From the NCBI RefSeq assembly GCF_000024005.1, contig NC_013132.1:558001-622000 (forward strand): a stretch of DNA of 64,000 nt, given 5' to 3'. The notes below the pieces were generated by a model. It made no database searches and was not told the DNA's origin. It worked only from the letters and a program-made list of their open reading frames with translations. Of the stretch, positions 42,943 to 51,166 are shown one piece after another. The first letter of the stretch is position 1, and every line of letters begins with the position of its first letter. A program made the position numbers and the translations under genes. The DNA comes from Chitinophaga pinensis DSM 2588. Its GTDB lineage: Bacteria; Bacteroidota; Bacteroidia; Chitinophagales; Chitinophagaceae.

Positions 42943-44457
42943 ATGACACAATTATCCGAGCAAGAGATCATACGCAGGGAGAAACTGCAGGAACTGGAGA
43001 AACTGGGCATCAACCCTTATCCGGCGGAAAAATATCCGGTGAACAATACAGCTGCCAATATAAAGGCCCTGTATACGGAGGAAACCAAAGACCAGTTCCA
43101 GGATATATGTCTGGCTGGCCGTATTATGGCTGTACGTGACATGGGTAAGGCGGCTTTTGTGAAGTTACAGGACCATACTACACAGATGCAGCTGTACATT
43201 CGTCGTGACGATATCTGCAATGGCGATGACAAGACAATGTTCGACGTCGTATTCAAGAAATTACTTGATCTGGGCGATATTATCGGTGTGAAAGGTTATG
43301 CCTTCATCACCAAAACCGGGGAATTATCTATCCACGTTACCAAACTGGATGTCCTGGCTAAATCTATCCGTCCGTTACCGGTGGTACGTGAGAAAGAAGG
43401 AGAAGTGTTTGATGCCGTAACTGATCCGGAGTTCAAATACCGTCAGCGTTACGTAGACCTGATCGTGAATCCGCAGGTGAAGGAAGTTTTCATCAAACGT
43501 ACCCGCATCATGCAGACCATCCGTGATTTCTATAACGACCTGGGTTACCTGGAAGTAGAAACACCTATCCTGCAGCCTATTCCTGGTGGTGCTACCGCAC
43601 GTCCGTTCACCACACACCATAACGCGCTGGATATTCCTTTATACATGCGTATTGCGAATGAACTGTACCTGAAACGCCTGATCGTGGGTGGTTTTGAAGG
43701 TGTATATGAATTTGCGAAAGACTTCCGTAACGAGGGTATGGACCGTACCCACAACCCGGAATTCACCGTAATGGAAATGTACGCTGCGTACAAAGACTAC
43801 GAGTGGATGATGGATACCACCGAAACCCTCCTGGAAAAGATCGCGATTGCCCTCCATGGTACTACCGAAGTAACAGTAGGTGAAAAAGTGATCAACTTCA
43901 AGGCGCCTTTCCGCAGAGTAACCATGTATGAAGCGATCCTGGAACATACCGGTATCGATGTGAGCAACATGGATGAAGATCAGCTGCGCGCTACCTGTGT
44001 ACAACTGGGTATCTATGTGAAACCTAGCATGGGTAAAGGCAAACTGATTGACGAGATCTTCGGCGAGAAATGTGAACACCACTACGTACAGCCTACCTTT
44101 ATCACCGATTATCCGGTGGAAATGAGTCCGCTGACCAAAAAGCACCGTAGCAAACCAGGTCTGGTAGAACGCTTCGAACTGATGGTAAACGGTAAAGAGC
44201 TGGCAAACGCGTACAGTGAGCTGAACGACCCGATCGATCAGCGCGCCCGCTTCGAAGATCAGGTGAAACTGATGGAACGTGGTGATGACGAAGCCATGTA
44301 CATCGACTACGACTTCCTGCGTGCACTGGAATACGGTATGCCGCCAACCTCGGGTATCGGTATTGGTATTGACCGTCTGACCATGATCATGACCAATCAG
44401 CCGTCCATCCAGGATGTACTGTTCTTCCCTCAGATGAAACCTGAGAAAACAGCATAA
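42943..44457 (+). CDS. lysS: lysine--tRNA ligase (class II)
   Basis: A 504-residue class II aminoacyl-tRNA synthetase. The N-terminal OB-fold anticodon-binding domain (about 55-160) is followed by the catalytic core with motif 1 around FLEVETPILQPIPGGATARPF, motif 2 KDFRNEGMDRTHNPEFT (FRxE) and motif 3 MPPTSGIGIGIDRLTMI. It charges tRNA-Lys in the cytoplasm. Length and order are standard. The gene is monocistronic with a promoter box and a strong terminator. Confidence 0.97.
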   Translation: MTQLSEQEIIRREKLQELEKLGINPYPAEKYPVNNTAANIKALYTEETKDQFQDICLAGRIMAVRDMGKAAFVKLQDHTTQMQLYIRRDDICNGDDKTMFDVVFKKLLDLGDIIGVKGYAFITKTGELSIHVTKLDVLAKSIRPLPVVREKEGEVFDAVTDPEFKYRQRYVDLIVNPQVKEVFIKRTRIMQTIRDFYNDLGYLEVETPILQPIPGGATARPFTTHHNALDIPLYMRIANELYLKRLIVGGFEGVYEFAKDFRNEGMDRTHNPEFTVMEMYAAYKDYEWMMDTTETLLEKIAIALHGTTEVTVGEKVINFKAPFRRVTMYEAILEHTGIDVSNMDEDQLRATCVQLGIYVKPSMGKGKLIDEIFGEKCEHHYVQPTFITDYPVEMSPLTKKHRSKPGLVERFELMVNGKELANAYSELNDPIDQRARFEDQVKLMERGDDEAMYIDYDFLRALEYGMPPTSGIGIGIDRLTMIMTNQPSIQDVLFFPQMKPEKTA

Positions 44458-44500
44458 TACTTTGATTACCATGCAACCACAAGCCGGTTGCTGACCATAT

Positions 44501-44538
44501 AAACGGGACGTTCTCTGGAGCAGAGAACGTCCCGTTTT
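44501..44538 (+). terminator. terminator of lysS
   Basis: A perfect 17-bp stem (44501-44517 with 44521-44537) around a GAG loop, followed by TTTTA. Confidence 0.85.
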
Positions 44539-44594
44539 ACATAAAGACCAGTTGAAGTCCGCATCAAGTCCACCTCATGTCCATTGGAGCTTCA

Positions 44595-44624
44595 TTGTCA
44601 ATACATTACATTGCTCTACCTTTG
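44595..44624 (+). promoter_or_regulatory. promoter for DoxX-like gene
   Basis: TTG at 44595-44597, a 19-nt spacer, then an exact TACCTTTG at 44617-44624; the ATG at 44642 follows 18 nt later. Confidence 0.55.
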
Positions 44625-44641
44625 GCCTAAACCCAAGCGGT

Positions 44642-44992
44642 ATGAAAGCACTCATTCCTACCAGGATCGCCGTCATCCTCTACGGCATCGTTATCGCCTT
44701 ATTTGGCCTGATTCACTTTGTACATGCGGATATAATGGTGGCGGCAGTACCTATACCCGGCGGAAAGATCTGGTTATATATTACCGGACTGGCATTACTA
44801 CTGGCGGGTATCGCTTTCATCATCAACCGTTATGTGCGGTTAGCCGGTTACCTGCTGGCATTTTATATTTTCCTGGTCATCCTGTTGGTGCATACACCAC
44901 ATGCGTTTGAAGACCTGACTTCAATGACCATGTTAATGAAGGACGTCGGACTACTGGCAGGCGCTATCCTTGCCGGCAATACCGGAAAATAG
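44642..44992 (+). CDS. DoxX-like small membrane protein
   Basis: A 116-residue inner-membrane protein with four transmembrane helices: RIAVILYGIVIALFGLIHFV (about 8-27), WLYITGLALLLAGIAFII, LAGYLLAFYIFLVILLVHT and LMKDVGLLAGAILAGN. This resembles the DoxX family, whose members are often linked to redox and quinone metabolism; the assignment is from helix pattern rather than a strong motif. The ATG at 44642 is preferred to upstream extension because it sits 18 nt after a good promoter. Confidence 0.65.
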   Translation: MKALIPTRIAVILYGIVIALFGLIHFVHADIMVAAVPIPGGKIWLYITGLALLLAGIAFIINRYVRLAGYLLAFYIFLVILLVHTPHAFEDLTSMTMLMKDVGLLAGAILAGNTGK

Positions 44993-45078
44993 CTGCTTTA
45001 CTCCACCCATCCGTAATTTCAGACTGAGCTTTTCTTTATTTAATTATTTTAGCTGTTTCTTACAACAATAGCTAAACT

Positions 45079-47208
45079 ATGCATACAACACGTTACGGGT
45101 CAGTGTGTTTCACCGCACTGAGCCTGCTCGGTCTGAGTCTGCAGGCACAGGACAAAAAAGATCTTACGTTCCGGCAGATATTCAAAGGAGAGGCAACCGG
45201 CCTTTATCAACCACTACCTAATATCAAAGGATGGGCAGATGACACCCATTACATCCAGTATCGTACAGACGGAGGCGCTTCGAAAGCATGGAAAGTAGAG
45301 GCAGCCACCGGCAAATCCGAGCCTTATGTAACACCTCCGGAAGGTGCTACGGTAGAAGTGCACAACAATGACGTCATCTATACTTCTCCGGAAGGACAGC
45401 AAACTCAACTTACCAGTGATACCGCTCAGGAGCGAAACCCAACACTGTCTCCTGATGGCAAATTCGTGGCCTTCACCCGTGGCAATGACCTGTATGCGAT
45501 AGAAATCAGCACTAAAAAAGAGATCAGATATACGACTGACGGCTCTGACGTCATCTATAACGGTTGGGCATCCTGGGTATACTACGAGGAAATCCTGGGT
45601 CGCGCTTCCAGATACCGCGCTTTCTGGTGGAGCCCTGACAGCCGTTATATCGCCTATATGCGCTTTGACGACTCAAAAGTACCTGTGTTTCCTATTTATA
45701 GTGAAAAAGGACAGCACGGTTACCTGGAAAACACCCGCTACCCTAAAGCTGGTGATACCAACCCTGCTGTGAAAATAGGTACCGTAGCTGTTGGCGGTGG
45801 CGCTACCCTCTGGTCTGACTTCAATGAAAATGAAGATCAGTACTTTGGCGCACCATTCTTTACACCGGAAGGACGCCTCTGGGTACAGTGGATGAACCGT
45901 GGTCAGGATAACCTGAAGATCTATGAGATCGATCCTGCTACCGGCAAAAAGAAGGAGATCTATGATGAAAAACAGAAAACCTGGATCGACTGGTATGACG
46001 CTATTCCATTCCTGGCAGGCAGCAAGGGTTTCATCCTCAGAAGTGATAAATCCGGCTGGGCTCATCTGTACTGGCACAATATGGACGGTACCCTCAAGAA
46101 ACAGCTGACTGACGGTAACTGGACCGTAAAAGATATCCGTTCGATTGACAACAAACAGCAACTGATCTATTTTACCGCCCGTAAAGAGGCTTCTCCGCGT
46201 ACCGATCTGTACCAGGTAAGCCTGAAAACCGGTGTTATCACCCGGCTGACTTTCGGCGATTATATGCACACGGTGGATGTAAGTCCGAATGGCAGCTACT
46301 TCATCACTACCTATTCCAACCTGGCTACGCCACCACGTACGGCCCTGCTGAATAACAAAGGAAAGGTGGTCCGCGAACTGGGCGACGCCAAAGGCAGTCA
46401 GTTTGATCAATACAACCTGGCAACGACCAGATTACAGTATTATAAGACCCGTGACGGCCTGGAACTGCCTATGACGATCACGATGCCTTTACACATGGAA
46501 CAGGGCAAAAAATACCCTATTCTGATCAGTATCTATGGCGGTCCGGACGCAGGTAACGTATATGACACCTGGAAGATGCCACTGACTACCCAATGGTGGG
46601 CAGAAGAAGGCGTGATCCAGGTAGCGATTGACAACCGTAGCTCTGGCCAGCTGGGTAAGATGGGTATGAATTATATACACCGTCAGCTGGGTAAACATGA
46701 AATCGAGGATTATATGGACGCGGCAATCTGGCTCAAATCGCAGCCCTGGGCAGACCCAACCAAGGTTTGTATGACAGGAGGCAGTTTCGGTGGTTATATG
46801 ACCTGTATGGCCCTGACTTATGGCGCCGATGTGTTTACGCATGGAATGGCCAATTTCGCGGTAACGGACTGGCGTTTATATGACAGCCACTATACCGAGC
46901 GCTATATGGATACCCCGCAGGAGAATCCTGAAGGCTATCGTATCACGTCTCCGATCACCTATGCGGATCGTTATAAGGGGCTGATCCGTATCGTACATGG
47001 TACCATGGACGATAACGTACACATGCAGAACAGTATGCAGCTGGTGGACAAACTGGAGAACCTGAACAAACATTTTGAGTTCATGGTATATCCGGGTGAG
47101 CGTCATGGCTGGAGAAGTGTCAAGTCGCTGCACAGCGATAACGAGGCATACCGTTTCATCTACCGCAACCTCCTGGAGCGTCCTTTCCCTGAGAGCTTCA
47201 CGAAGTAA
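45079..47208 (+). CDS. dipeptidyl peptidase IV (S9B) family protease
   Basis: A 709-residue prolyl oligopeptidase-superfamily protease with a signal peptide (about 1-23, ending LQAQ), so it is exported to the periplasm or beyond. The N-terminal beta-propeller (about 40-440) has the YEEILGRASRYRAFWWSPDSRYIAYMRFD block typical of DPP IV. The C-terminal alpha/beta hydrolase holds the catalytic triad: Ser569 in GGSFGGYM, Asp644/645 in HGTMDDNVH and His676 in ERHGW. It removes Xaa-Pro dipeptides. It is monocistronic with a terminator at 47232-47261. Confidence 0.95.
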   Translation: MHTTRYGSVCFTALSLLGLSLQAQDKKDLTFRQIFKGEATGLYQPLPNIKGWADDTHYIQYRTDGGASKAWKVEAATGKSEPYVTPPEGATVEVHNNDVIYTSPEGQQTQLTSDTAQERNPTLSPDGKFVAFTRGNDLYAIEISTKKEIRYTTDGSDVIYNGWASWVYYEEILGRASRYRAFWWSPDSRYIAYMRFDDSKVPVFPIYSEKGQHGYLENTRYPKAGDTNPAVKIGTVAVGGGATLWSDFNENEDQYFGAPFFTPEGRLWVQWMNRGQDNLKIYEIDPATGKKKEIYDEKQKTWIDWYDAIPFLAGSKGFILRSDKSGWAHLYWHNMDGTLKKQLTDGNWTVKDIRSIDNKQQLIYFTARKEASPRTDLYQVSLKTGVITRLTFGDYMHTVDVSPNGSYFITTYSNLATPPRTALLNNKGKVVRELGDAKGSQFDQYNLATTRLQYYKTRDGLELPMTITMPLHMEQGKKYPILISIYGGPDAGNVYDTWKMPLTTQWWAEEGVIQVAIDNRSSGQLGKMGMNYIHRQLGKHEIEDYMDAAIWLKSQPWADPTKVCMTGGSFGGYMTCMALTYGADVFTHGMANFAVTDWRLYDSHYTERYMDTPQENPEGYRITSPITYADRYKGLIRIVHGTMDDNVHMQNSMQLVDKLENLNKHFEFMVYPGERHGWRSVKSLHSDNEAYRFIYRNLLERPFPESFTK

Positions 47209-47231
47209 TTACGCTGTAAATAGCTTTTTAT

Positions 47232-47268
47232 ACGGCTGGTTGGCTTATGCTGACCGGCCGTTTTTATT
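47232..47268 (+). terminator. terminator of the DPP IV gene
   Basis: ACGGCTGGTTGGC (47232-47244) pairs with GCTGACCGGCCGT (47249-47261) using three G-U pairs on the plus strand, followed by TTTTTATTAT. Confidence 0.75.
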
Positions 47269-47483
47269 ATCTGTAAGCGCTGAAAAGGGGGTATTGCGTT
47301 CAACCCTGGTCTTTTTCCGGTGAACGTATGAATTTTCCGGTTTAACGTTTCGGACGCTAAACGGCTGAAAAGGGGCAAAAGCAGGGTATGCTACAAGAAA
47401 TCATGCCTTGGGCAATGTCAGCAGTAAGATAGCATGTAAGAAGGATAAATGCAGGAGGAGTGGGAGTTTCTGGAAAAAGAAAC

Positions 47484-47606
47484 GGGGCTGCAAGACTACA
47501 GCCCCGAAAAATTTTAACCATATCTTTATTGAAAAACCTGAACCAAAGGTGCGCGTATTTTGCATATAGGCAAAGGGCATTCTAGTGAATGCTATATTTT
47601 AGTTGG
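47484..47606 (+). repeat. MKNL-hairpin element, copy B
   Basis: Hairpin GGGGCTG/CAGCCCC (47484-47490 with 47499-47505), TTTTAACCATATC at 47513, and a TTG (47529) in place of the ATG. The 18-codon frame MKNLNQRC... ends at 47585. A GTGAA block at 47585 is followed by TATATTTTAGTT. Confidence 0.7.
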
Positions 47607-47756
47607 GGAACGTATAGAAAAAGAAGGTGAACGTATAAGGATCTGCGGGTGAAAAAATACCCATTTTCAGGGGGTGTTTTTTATGTTTTTATTGATTATA
47701 AGCATATTAGCTCAAAAGAAGGGGTAAAGGGGGTAAAACCGGCTTTAAATGTAGAA

Positions 47757-47878
47757 GGGCGGTAAGAATACCGCCCTTGTAATAATTTTAACCATATCCT
47801 ATGAAAAACCTGAACCAAAGATATAGCAGGCCCACATGTAGTAACCTCCCATTTCCGTGAACGTTATATTTTAGTTCG
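47757..47878 (+). repeat. MKNL-hairpin element, copy C
   Basis: Perfect hairpin GGGCGGTA/TACCGCCC (47757-47764 with 47769-47776, loop AGAA). ATG at 47801 starts a 19-codon frame MKNLNQRY... that ends at 47860. GTGAAC at 47857 and TATATTTTAGTTCG follow. Confidence 0.75.
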
Positions 47879-47996
47879 TAAACTGGTCAGTTTGGATAGG
47901 TCAGCCATCATATGCTAAATATTATCATATTATATTAAAATATAATTGTATTTCTTGTATATATAATAGTGAATATAGTATCAAGGAGTTAGCTTT

Positions 47997-48335
47997 TTAG
48001 CCGATTTTTAGGCCATTTGCCACTGCCTTGTCTGGTTGGAGTAAGATTACCTCCTTATCATTCCCATAAACACCTAAAACCAGGCATTCGGAAAAGAAGT
48101 TTGCAATCTGCTTTACGGGAAAATTAACAATGGCAACGATCTGTTTGCCAATCAGCTCTTCCTGCTGATACAAGGTAGTGATTTGTGCGGAGGAACGTTT
48201 AATGCCCAGCTCGGGGCCAAAATCTATGGTCAACTGATAGGCAGGGTTCTTTGCTCTCGGAAAATCGGCTGCTTCTATAATCGTTCCTACTCTGATCTCT
48301 ACTTTTTCAAAATCTGCCCAGTTGATTGTATCCAT
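47997..48335 (-). CDS. csaA: tRNA-binding protein CsaA
   Basis: A 112-residue OB-fold protein matching CsaA: MDTINWADFEKVEIRVGTIIEAADFPRAKNPAYQLTIDFG, then GIKRSSAQITTLYQQEELIGKQIVAIVNFPVKQI, and SECLVLGVYG. CsaA resembles the anticodon-arm tRNA-binding domain of methionyl-tRNA synthetase and has chaperone-like activity. Length is standard. It is flanked by repeat elements C (downstream of its stop, opposite strand) and D (upstream of its start). Confidence 0.93.
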   Translation of the reverse strand: MDTINWADFEKVEIRVGTIIEAADFPRAKNPAYQLTIDFGPELGIKRSSAQITTLYQQEELIGKQIVAIVNFPVKQIANFFSECLVLGVYGNDKEVILLQPDKAVANGLKIG

Positions 48336-48371
48336 AGTGATAAATCTATGAAAATTAACAGAATAAAAAAA

Positions 48372-48490
48372 GGGCAGGTAAGACTACCGCCCAATAATTT
48401 AAACCATATCCTATGAAAAACCTGCGCAAATATATTCCACTCATAAGTACCACAAAACCACCATTTGGTGAAAACACCTAATTTCCCGTG
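48372..48490 (+). repeat. MKNL-hairpin element, copy D
   Basis: Hairpin GGGCaGGTA/TACCGCCC (48372-48380 with 48385-48392, bulged A, loop AGAC). AACCATATCCTATG leads to ATG 48413. The 22-codon frame MKNLRKYI... ends at 48481, with a GTGAA block at 48468. It lies upstream of csaA, on the opposite strand. Confidence 0.75.
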
Positions 48491-48635
48491 TGAATGCATC
48501 GAAATACAGCATATGTACAACAGATGTATTTAAGTTATTATATCATAAAAAAACCTTCTACCTCCACATACTTAATGGCATGGTTCTTGCGTTTTTATAG
48601 AGACAAAATTTTAGGTTAAAAATAGGTTAAAGCGA

Positions 48636-48672
48636 AACGGCCCGACATTGTATCATACAATGTCGGGCCGTT
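48636..48672 (-). terminator. terminator of lptC
   Basis: AACGGCCCGACATTGTAT (48636-48653) is complemented exactly by 48655-48672, an 18-bp stem. The minus strand continues TTCGCTTTAACC. It lies 26 nt after the lptC stop. Confidence 0.75.
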
Positions 48673-48698
48673 GTCGTCAGGGCCTTTCAGCCAATATC

Positions 48699-49253
48699 TT
48701 ATTGCATCATCGTGCTGTCCTGGATTACAAACGGACCACTCGGATGCAGTATGGTATAATCACTGAAATCCTGGTTGGATTCCAGTCCGGTACCATATAA
48801 AGTGTCAGTTACCGTACTGATACGCACTGGTTTATTAGAAAGGAACTTCTGCTGCTTGGAATCCCAGTTCAGTTCTTCACAATCGAGTCTTTCTCCTTTC
48901 TTATTGATAACCACCACATGATCTTTCAGGAAGACGTTGGCGTCGTTTTCGAAGTATTTGCCATAACGGGCAGTCAGTGTACTCTCTACGCCGAGGGTGT
49001 CATTGTAAAACAGCACTTTAAGCCCGGTATTGAATTCTACGAATACCGGCGGCTTCAGATGCCTGAGCATAGTAGGAGCTGTCAGCTTGGCCTTTACACG
49101 ACCAGTCTGGCTGTACATGGACTCGATATCCTTACCCTCCTCTACGGCGGCCAGTTGTTTGTCCATGTTCATAATGGCATTGATGTCATTTTCACAGGCT
49201 ACGATTGTCAGCAGGGAAAAGAACAACGCGATGCGCGCTATAATGTTATTCAT
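48699..49253 (-). CDS. lptC: LPS export ABC transporter periplasmic protein LptC
   Basis: A 184-residue lipoprotein-like exported protein starting MNNIIARIALFFSLLTIVACE (lipobox VAC). The mature domain is LptC-like: YSQTGRVKAKLTAPTMLRH, VFVEFNTGLKVLFYND, ESTLTARYGKYFENDANVFLKDHVVVINKKGERLDCEELNWDSKQQKFLSN. LptC receives LPS from LptBFG and passes it to LptA; here the anchor is probably a lipid rather than a transmembrane helix. The frame extends to 49316, but the ATG at 49253 is chosen. No other lpt gene is in the window. Confidence 0.87.
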   Translation of the reverse strand: MNNIIARIALFFSLLTIVACENDINAIMNMDKQLAAVEEGKDIESMYSQTGRVKAKLTAPTMLRHLKPPVFVEFNTGLKVLFYNDTLGVESTLTARYGKYFENDANVFLKDHVVVINKKGERLDCEELNWDSKQQKFLSNKPVRISTVTDTLYGTGLESNQDFSDYTILHPSGPFVIQDSTMMQ

Positions 49254-49293
49254 AATACTGATTAAAGATTGCCTGTCCGGGCATTTTCGGCCC

Positions 49294-49301
49294 CAAATGT
49301 A
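49294..49301 (-). promoter_or_regulatory. -7 box for lptC
   Basis: The minus strand reads TACATTTG, an exact match, about 41 nt before the lptC ATG. Confidence 0.4.
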
Positions 49302-49341
49302 GATAATCCCCGGCAAAAGAGGAACGAAGCCCGTGGATGGC

Positions 49342-49977
49342 TTACGCTTCCCCGGTGGATAGATTCCTGAAATGTCCGTTCAGCTTCACCCTGTCCTTCA
49401 ATCTTTCCATTTCCGCCATCAGGGGGATCACCTTCAGTAAATGACGCTTCAGATACTCCAATCGCTGTAATTCCTGGAAGAGATGCAGTAATTCATATTC
49501 TTCTGTCAGGGAAAGTCCTACATGATGTGCCATGTCGTAAGAAGATAAAGCTTCGTCTTCCTTCTGGAAATTCTTGTTGATCTGGAGAATACTGTGCAGT
49601 TCTCTCATCGCATGTACCACCTGGGCATGTAACCGTGCATTGCTACTGAACTGGTTATCAGGATAACTCACAATGGCGCCTGCAAACATTTTATCGGGGA
49701 TACTTTTGATCACTTCCAGTATCCGGAATACTTTAATACCACGCGTTACTACATCCAGCTCACCATTGTCATATGTTTTTTCAATCCTGATGATCTCTAC
49801 CAGTGTTCCGTACTCCGCCACGCGCCTGTCCACCACAGATGGAATACCGAAAGGCTTGTTTTCAGCGATACATTCTTTTATAAGCTGTTTATACCTTGGC
49901 TCAAAAATGTGCAGATTCAGCTGCTCATCCGGGTATACTGCGATGCCAAGTGGGAATATGGGAATAAAATTGGTCAT
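49342..49977 (-). CDS. Lon N-terminal (LON substrate-binding) domain protein
   Basis: A 211-residue protein with the LAN/Lon N-terminal domain over the first 110 residues: FIPIFPLGIAVYPDEQLNLHIFEPRYKQLIKECI, GTLVEIIRIEKTYDNGELDVVTRGIKVFRI. The C-terminal 90 residues are helical and contain no ATPase or protease motif. It is therefore a stand-alone substrate-recognition domain of unknown role. It is on the same strand as lptC but has 88 nt between and a separate promoter for lptC. Confidence 0.83.
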   Translation of the reverse strand: MTNFIPIFPLGIAVYPDEQLNLHIFEPRYKQLIKECIAENKPFGIPSVVDRRVAEYGTLVEIIRIEKTYDNGELDVVTRGIKVFRILEVIKSIPDKMFAGAIVSYPDNQFSSNARLHAQVVHAMRELHSILQINKNFQKEDEALSSYDMAHHVGLSLTEEYELLHLFQELQRLEYLKRHLLKVIPLMAEMERLKDRVKLNGHFRNLSTGEA

Positions 49978-50032
49978 ACAAACCTAAATTATAGAATTAC
50001 TCGTTACCAATGAAATATATAAAGATGTTATC

Positions 50033-50040
50033 TATATTTG
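50033..50040 (+). promoter_or_regulatory. -7 box for glycosyltransferase pair
   Basis: TATATTTG is an exact match 66 nt before the ATG. No good -33 element is seen. Confidence 0.35.
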
Positions 50041-50106
50041 CCCGATATGCTGAAAACCAGGACTATGCGGGCCTTAAGACCTTCAGTATCAAGTTAAACA
50101 TTTTCC

Positions 50107-51156
50107 ATGCATCATATATTGTTTGATTGCGAGACAATGAAATATGCCAATACAGGACTCTATGAGTATTGTAAACAGTTTGGCCATGCATTGCTCCGCA
50201 ACAAAGCTGAAGACGAGAAAATTACCTATTACGTTCCTTCCGGCCTGAAGGGTTTCTTCGGAGAAGAACACCAATATATCACGATCAGCAAACTGCACCG
50301 TTTAATGATGCCTTCATTTTCTTATCTGGATATCTGGCACACTTCCTTTCAGTCGACGCATTACCGGCCTTCCAACAAGAATATCGGACACGTACTTACT
50401 ATTCACGATCTGAACTTTATTCATGAAAAAAAGAACCCTAAAAAGGTAGCCTCTGTTCTGAAAAAAGTACAACGGAATATCGACAGCGCTGATCATGTAG
50501 TTACAATCTCAAAATTTGTACTGGAAGATGTAAAGCAACATCTTGATCTGCGCAATAAACCTGCAAGCGTAATATACAACGGTGGCGTACTGGAAACCTT
50601 TCCTGGTTTTGATACACCGGAATACCGTCCTCAGCGTCCTTTTATCTATAATATCGGTAGTATAGACGCAAAGAAAAACGCGCATGTACTGCCAGCGCTT
50701 TTAATAGGTAATGAGTACGAACTCGTCATTGCGGGCCCTGTTTTTGACGAAGAATATAAAAGAAAGATCCTTGGCACCGCTGCACAATACGGTGTAGAAG
50801 ATCGTGTTAAAGTAATCGGCAGTATTTCCAATAAAAGCAGGTACTGGTATTACCATCATTGCACGGCATTTGCATTTCCTTCACTGGCAGAAGGTTTTGG
50901 GCTGCCGGTAGTGGAAGCTATGAGCGAAGGCAAGCCCTGCTTTCTTTCTGACAGAACAAGTCTGCCGGAAGTAGGAGGACCACTGGCTTATTATTTCCAT
51001 GACTTCACTGACACTGCCATGCAAAAAACCTTCGCAGAAGGTATGGCCCATTTTAACGCAACCATGCCTGGCGCAGCAATGAAAGCACATGCAGCATCAT
51101 TGAACCTGGACAATACTGCAAGGAATTACCTGCAGATATATCGTAGTCTGTACTAA
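50107..51156 (+). CDS. glycosyltransferase family 4-like protein, first of tandem pair
   Basis: A 349-residue GT-B fold enzyme. The N-terminal acceptor half begins MHHILFDCETMKYANTGLYEYCKQ. The Rossmann-like donor domain has HDLNFIHEKKNP, the KXFVL block and the donor signature FAFPSLAEGFGLPVVEAMSEGKPCFLSDRTSLPEVGG (EGFGLPxxE, about 259-295). It probably transfers a sugar from a nucleotide donor to a cell-surface glycan. The next gene starts 10 nt after the stop and is closely similar, a tandem duplication. Confidence 0.85.
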   Translation: MHHILFDCETMKYANTGLYEYCKQFGHALLRNKAEDEKITYYVPSGLKGFFGEEHQYITISKLHRLMMPSFSYLDIWHTSFQSTHYRPSNKNIGHVLTIHDLNFIHEKKNPKKVASVLKKVQRNIDSADHVVTISKFVLEDVKQHLDLRNKPASVIYNGGVLETFPGFDTPEYRPQRPFIYNIGSIDAKKNAHVLPALLIGNEYELVIAGPVFDEEYKRKILGTAAQYGVEDRVKVIGSISNKSRYWYYHHCTAFAFPSLAEGFGLPVVEAMSEGKPCFLSDRTSLPEVGGPLAYYFHDFTDTAMQKTFAEGMAHFNATMPGAAMKAHAASLNLDNTARNYLQIYRSLY

Positions 51157-51166
51157 CTTATTTTTT

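Larger units (their letters stand above)
47209..47996. other. 788-nt gene-free region with two repeat elements
   Basis: This is the largest gap in the window. It holds the DPP IV terminator, element copies B (47484-47606) and C (47757-47878), and three isolated GAACGTAT-type fragments (47319, 47606 and 47626) that look like partial tails. No coding frame apart from the micro-ORFs inside the elements is visible. Confidence 0.6.
48336..48698. other. gene-free region between csaA and lptC
   Basis: This 363-nt gap contains element copy D and the terminator of lptC (48636-48672). The rest, 48491-48630, is AT-rich with no coding frame I support. Confidence 0.5.

Noticed and set aside
43639..44472. 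A 277-codon frame antisense to lysS
   Set aside because: It is a shadow of lysS with no recognisable domain or promoter.
45673..46410. A 245-codon frame antisense to the DPP IV gene
   Set aside because: Shadow of a gene with intact catalytic triad.
47757..47810. Reading the element's 5' hairpin as an ordinary intrinsic terminator
   Set aside because: In copies A, C and D the TTTT or TTTA tract is several nt after the stem and interrupted; copy A has a real terminator directly upstream.
33909..48490. CRISPR interpretation of the four-copy repeat
   Set aside because: Copies are far apart with unequal spacing, no spacers and no cas genes.
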